From positions 558,001-622,000 of the forward strand of contig CAXNLE010000002.1 of NCBI GenBank assembly GCA_964203235.1: a DNA stretch of 64,000 nucleotides, given 5' to 3'. Made by a program: the position numbers and the translations under genes. This DNA comes from BACL27 sp964203235. Lineage in GTDB: Bacteria; Actinomycetota; Acidimicrobiia; Acidimicrobiales; Ilumatobacteraceae. The stretch's first letter is position 1. Each line of letters starts with the position of its first letter. Positions 62,455-64,000 of this stretch are shown piece after piece. The notes beneath the pieces are model-generated. The model was not told the DNA's origin and ran no database searches. It saw only the letters and a list, made by a program, of their open reading frames with translations.

Positions 62455-64000
62455 CTACTGGCCAGCTTTAGAAGCGGTGGTATTTGAAGTAACTGCCGCT
62501 TTAGAAGTAGCAGCTTTAGAAGTAGCAGTTTTATTAGTAGCAGTTTTATTAGTAGCAGTTTTATTAGTAGCAGTTTTATTAGTAGCAGTTTTATTAGTAG
62601 CAGTTTTATTAGTAGCAGTTTTAGTGCTTGCGCCGCTATTTGCGTTCTGCTTTGACGAACTTGACCCGATCGCAACTGTCTTTTTTGGTGATGCTGAAAC
62701 AGCACCATCTTTATCAACAACGACAATCTGGAATGTGTTTACGCCACCTGGATTATCTGCAACTTTGATTGACGCTGCAGCAGATGCAGGAACAGTCTTC
62801 ACAAGGATTCCGTTGCGGTAGATATTTACTGTTGCACCAGTTTTCGCCGTCACTTTAAATGTCACGGCATTGCCGACTGCTTTGGCGGTTGCTGCTGCTG
62901 GTGGAGTATTTACTAAAAGAGGCGGCATTGGTTGACCCAGTGTTGGAATATTTGCCCTGTCACCATTTGAAGTTTGAAACCCTGTCGGAAAACCGATTGG
63001 AACTATCGGTGCACCTGCACCAATTGGTACAACATTTGGAACTGCACCGTTCAAATTCGGAATTACACCGTTTGAATTCGGCAACGATGTCAATGTATTC
63101 ACAGGAATCAACGATCGAATTAGAACCGTAGTCGTAGTAGCACGGCTACTACTGCCACCGCCACCGCCACCGCCACCGCCGCCACCGCCACCGCCACCGC
63201 CGCCGGACGAAGGTAAGGAAGTAGGAGGTGTAGTGCCGCCGCTTGTTGTGAACGAATAATTACTAATTGTTGTACCCCGAGAGTCAGTAACGGTTGCAGA
63301 TGCAAAGTAAGTAGTGCCGCTATCAAGTTCTCCGAGTTGTGAGATTCCATATCCACCACCACATGTCGACCCGCTACCGCTGCCGGTGGCACGAGCAACA
63401 ATGTTCGTCAGCGCAGCGTTTCTCGCCAAGACACCACTCGTCATATGCCAATCAACGCAAGAGAAATTAAATTCAACGACACCGTTATTTAGTGTCCAAG
63501 AGACTGTCGGACGACTCGGGATTGTCGTCGTAGTCGTAGTGGTCGTCGTAGTTGTAGTCGTTGTTGTCGTTGCGCCAGTTAATGAACCTGCTGGTGGCGA
63601 AGCACTCAACAATGAATACGCCAAAATATTTGGTGAGCCACTACCTGGCCCAGTAACAACGCCAGCGGTCGCAGATGAAGTTATCCATGATGCAACACCC
63701 GCAACTGAAAGTGCTGAATTCGCGCTGAGCGCCAAGGCCGCAACCCCAGCAACGTGTGGAGACGCCATTGATGTGCCGGAGATTGTGTTAGTTGCACTGT
63801 TTGATGTGTACCAAGAAGAAGTGATGTTTGAGCCCGGCGCAAACACATCAACGCATGAGCCATAATTTGAAAAAGACGATCTATCGTCGGCCGATGTGGT
63901 TGAACCGACAGTTATCGCTGAAGAAGCAGCCGCTGGAGAATAGTTACACGCATCTGCATTTGAGTTTCCTGCTGCGACAACAAATACAACACCATCATCA
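62455..64000 (-). CDS. Subtilisin-like secreted serine protease (S8), N-terminus cut by right edge
   Basis: The frame continues past the right edge. Visible from the edge are VVFVVAAGNSNADACNYSPA (oxyanion Asn), then SNYGSCVDVFAPGSNI, and GTSMASPHVAGVAALALS with the catalytic Ser; the Asp and His would lie outside. After the catalytic domain come a run of 16 Thr, a fibronectin-like segment, a run of about 18 Gly (63150-63206), an Ig-like segment (NAVTFKVTAKTGATVNIYRNG) and a tail of six exact NKTAT repeats. It should be an exported, possibly wall-associated protease. The low-complexity linkers are unusual for a genome of this base composition. Confidence 0.9.
   Translation of the reverse strand, partial: DDGVVFVVAAGNSNADACNYSPAAASSAITVGSTTSADDRSSFSNYGSCVDVFAPGSNITSSWYTSNSATNTISGTSMASPHVAGVAALALSANSALSVAGVASWITSSATAGVVTGPGSGSPNILAYSLLSASPPAGSLTGATTTTTTTTTTTTTTTTIPSRPTVSWTLNNGVVEFNFSCVDWHMTSGVLARNAALTNIVARATGSGSGSTCGGGYGISQLGELDSGTTYFASATVTDSRGTTISNYSFTTSGGTTPPTSLPSSGGGGGGGGGGGGGGGGGSSSRATTTTVLIRSLIPVNTLTSLPNSNGVIPNLNGAVPNVVPIGAGAPIVPIGFPTGFQTSNGDRANIPTLGQPMPPLLVNTPPAAATAKAVGNAVTFKVTAKTGATVNIYRNGILVKTVPASAAASIKVADNPGGVNTFQIVVVDKDGAVSASPKKTVAIGSSSSKQNANSGASTKTATNKTATNKTATNKTATNKTATNKTATNKTATSKAATSKAAVTSNTTASKAGQ
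62529..62618 (-). repeat. Six 15-bp tandem repeats in the protease tail
   Basis: The unit TTTTATTAGTAGCAG (plus strand) is repeated six times without change; degenerate copies flank both sides. Each unit codes for Asn-Lys-Thr-Ala-Thr on the minus strand, so copy-number change keeps the frame. Perfect identity suggests recent slippage. Confidence 0.95.

Noticed and set aside
62529..62618. Possible CRISPR-like array
   Set aside because: Units are 15 bp, directly adjacent without spacers, and inside a coding frame.
62405..62821. Plus-strand open frame rich in LLVAV repeats
   Set aside because: It is the antisense shadow of the NKTAT repeat tail of the protease and has no domain of its own.

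Overview
The window looks like chromosome of an actinobacterium with moderate GC (mid-40s percent by eye), most likely an Acidimicrobiia-type freshwater or marine lineage; that placement is inference. Actinobacterial signs are a WhiB regulator (57931-58209), a mycothiol-dependent maleylpyruvate isomerase-family protein (6621-7292), a SenX3-RegX3-PhoU set with 11-nt-phased PHO boxes, an IdeR-type iron box, a DUF2342-type protein and many ATGA/TAATG gene overlaps. No rRNA, tRNA, insertion sequence, integrase or CRISPR array was seen. Both edges cut genes: an IscA/HesB-like protein on the left and a subtilisin-like protease on the right.

Layout. 1-4506: Fe-S protein fragment, then a TPP riboswitch driving thiN and a thiamine ABC importer (thiBPQ). 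4529-7292: acetyltransferase, CopC-CopD copper protein, mycothiol-type enzyme. 7303-13209: cobalamin uptake (btuFCD) behind a cobalamin riboswitch, divergent from a cobOUTS cluster for corrinoid salvage and nucleotide-loop assembly. 13210-17540: aspC followed by two paralogous membrane-anchored SGNH-hydrolase-like genes, each bounded by degenerate copies of the aspC 3' end; this is the most unusual locus. 17588-23167: PAC2 protein and a pstCAB-pstS phosphate importer with two PHO boxes. 23271-28160: metY and ilvBNC, the latter behind a transcription attenuator whose leader peptide ends Val-Val-Val-Ile-Leu. 28315-36204: haloalkane dehalogenase, DUF3054 protein, ilvD, an FTR1 iron permease behind IdeR boxes, gatCAB and lgt. 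36303-45792: M48 protease, lnt, then a sugar and glycan gene group and tesB. 45810-49809: moaE-orf-mreB, DUF2342-type protein, MFS exporter. 49962-56873: regX3, senX3, phoU, ppk, a hypothetical gene and ppx, a phosphate and polyphosphate control block. 56879-64000: tatA, glutamate formimidoyltransferase, whiB, a VWA protein and a MoxR-type ATPase flanking a class III cyclase, and the secreted protease.

Together the window shows nutrient-responsive scavenging: riboswitches for thiamine and B12, a PHO regulon with polyphosphate enzymes, an iron-responsive permease possibly co-transcribed with the Fe-S enzyme IlvD, and leader-peptide attenuation of branched-chain amino-acid synthesis. The regulatory elements and the aspC-tail cassette region are the parts most worth following up.
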